Source of the DNA: Streptomyces sp. Q6
Lineage (GTDB): Bacteria; Actinomycetota; Actinomycetes; Streptomycetales; Streptomycetaceae
Assembly: GCF_036967205.1 (NCBI RefSeq)
Contig: NZ_CP146022.1
Location: 4,898,001-4,962,000, forward strand
Direction: 5' to 3'
DNA: 64,000 nt
Shown piece by piece: positions 63,975 to 64,000 of this stretch. Under the pieces are notes generated by a model. The model did no database searches and had not been told where the DNA came from. It was given only the letters and a program-made list of their open reading frames with translations. Both the position numbers and the translations under genes were made by a program. Within the stretch, counting starts at the first letter, position 1. Each line of letters begins with the position of its first letter.

Positions 63975-64000
63975 GTCACAGGGACGCGGCCAGTGCCGTG

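Overview
The window is a 64-kb stretch of a high-GC (about 72%) actinomycete chromosome, almost certainly a Streptomyces. This rests on the extreme GC bias at third codon positions, frequent GTG starts, GTGA/ATGA stop-start overlaps, an SsgA-like sporulation protein, the paired PBP and PQQ-repeat genes, and gene order that matches the conserved core region of Streptomyces chromosomes (PBP pair, pmt, rsmI, tatD, rpf, ksgA, ispE; galTEK; tamR/tam; ppc; pth-rplY-prs-glmU-tRNA-Gln). Most genes are core housekeeping genes. Accessory signal is limited to a small scar behind pmt and a cluster of SUKH/deaminase/nuclease-domain genes near the right end.

Layout. 1-6.4 kb: a 5'-complete, 3'-truncated tricorn-type protease, a TetR regulator with an MMPL exporter, and an SsgA-like protein (probably SsgE). 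6.5-9.2 kb: an ECF nickel/cobalt importer (fused M-N, Q, O) behind a sequence matching the Nur nickel box. 9.2-18.1 kb: an acetyltransferase, a serine beta-lactamase-fold hydrolase, a membrane protein, an SDR, a YbaK deacylase coupled to a DMT transporter, two tandem paralogous penicillin-binding proteins, and a RibD/DHFR-fold protein. 18.18-19.90 kb: a small scar bounded by 86-bp direct repeats of the pmt 3' end, holding one unrecognised gene and a broken transposase. 19.8-30.8 kb: pmt, rsmI, a zinc-ribbon protein, tatD, a resuscitation-promoting factor, ksgA (rsmA), ispE, a DUF4328 protein and an ABC-F protein. 31-36.6 kb: two adjacent membrane-anchored PQQ-propeller proteins, a LuxR-type regulator with a degenerate receiver, an unusual glycine-type tRNA with its own promoter and terminator, and a DinB/MDMPI-like protein.

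36.7-42.1 kb: a sodium/solute symporter divergent from galTEK, suggesting galactose uptake and Leloir metabolism. 42.1-46.9 kb: an acetyltransferase, a second LuxR-type regulator, TamR and Tam (trans-aconitate methyltransferase) around a strong inverted-repeat operator, and a desaturase-TetR operon with two tandem palindromes upstream. 47.2-54.7 kb: ppc, a small membrane protein, then a leftward run of tRNA-Gln, glmU, prs, rplY and pth. 55-64 kb: a histidine kinase, the SUKH/YwqJ-deaminase/WHH-nuclease/SUKH-4 cluster, an LCP cell-wall ligase, a coiled-coil protein and a peptide deformylase.

Two genes in the last part (58690-61178 and 62375-63276) read through only if single bases are added back. 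All five frame changes have the same sign and sit in GC homopolymers or dense GC, so sequencing error is the leading explanation. The observations I rate highest are the glycine-type tRNA with a non-canonical T-loop at 35775-35844, the att-like 86-bp repeats whose two differences are both synonymous, and the toxin-domain/immunity-domain cluster.
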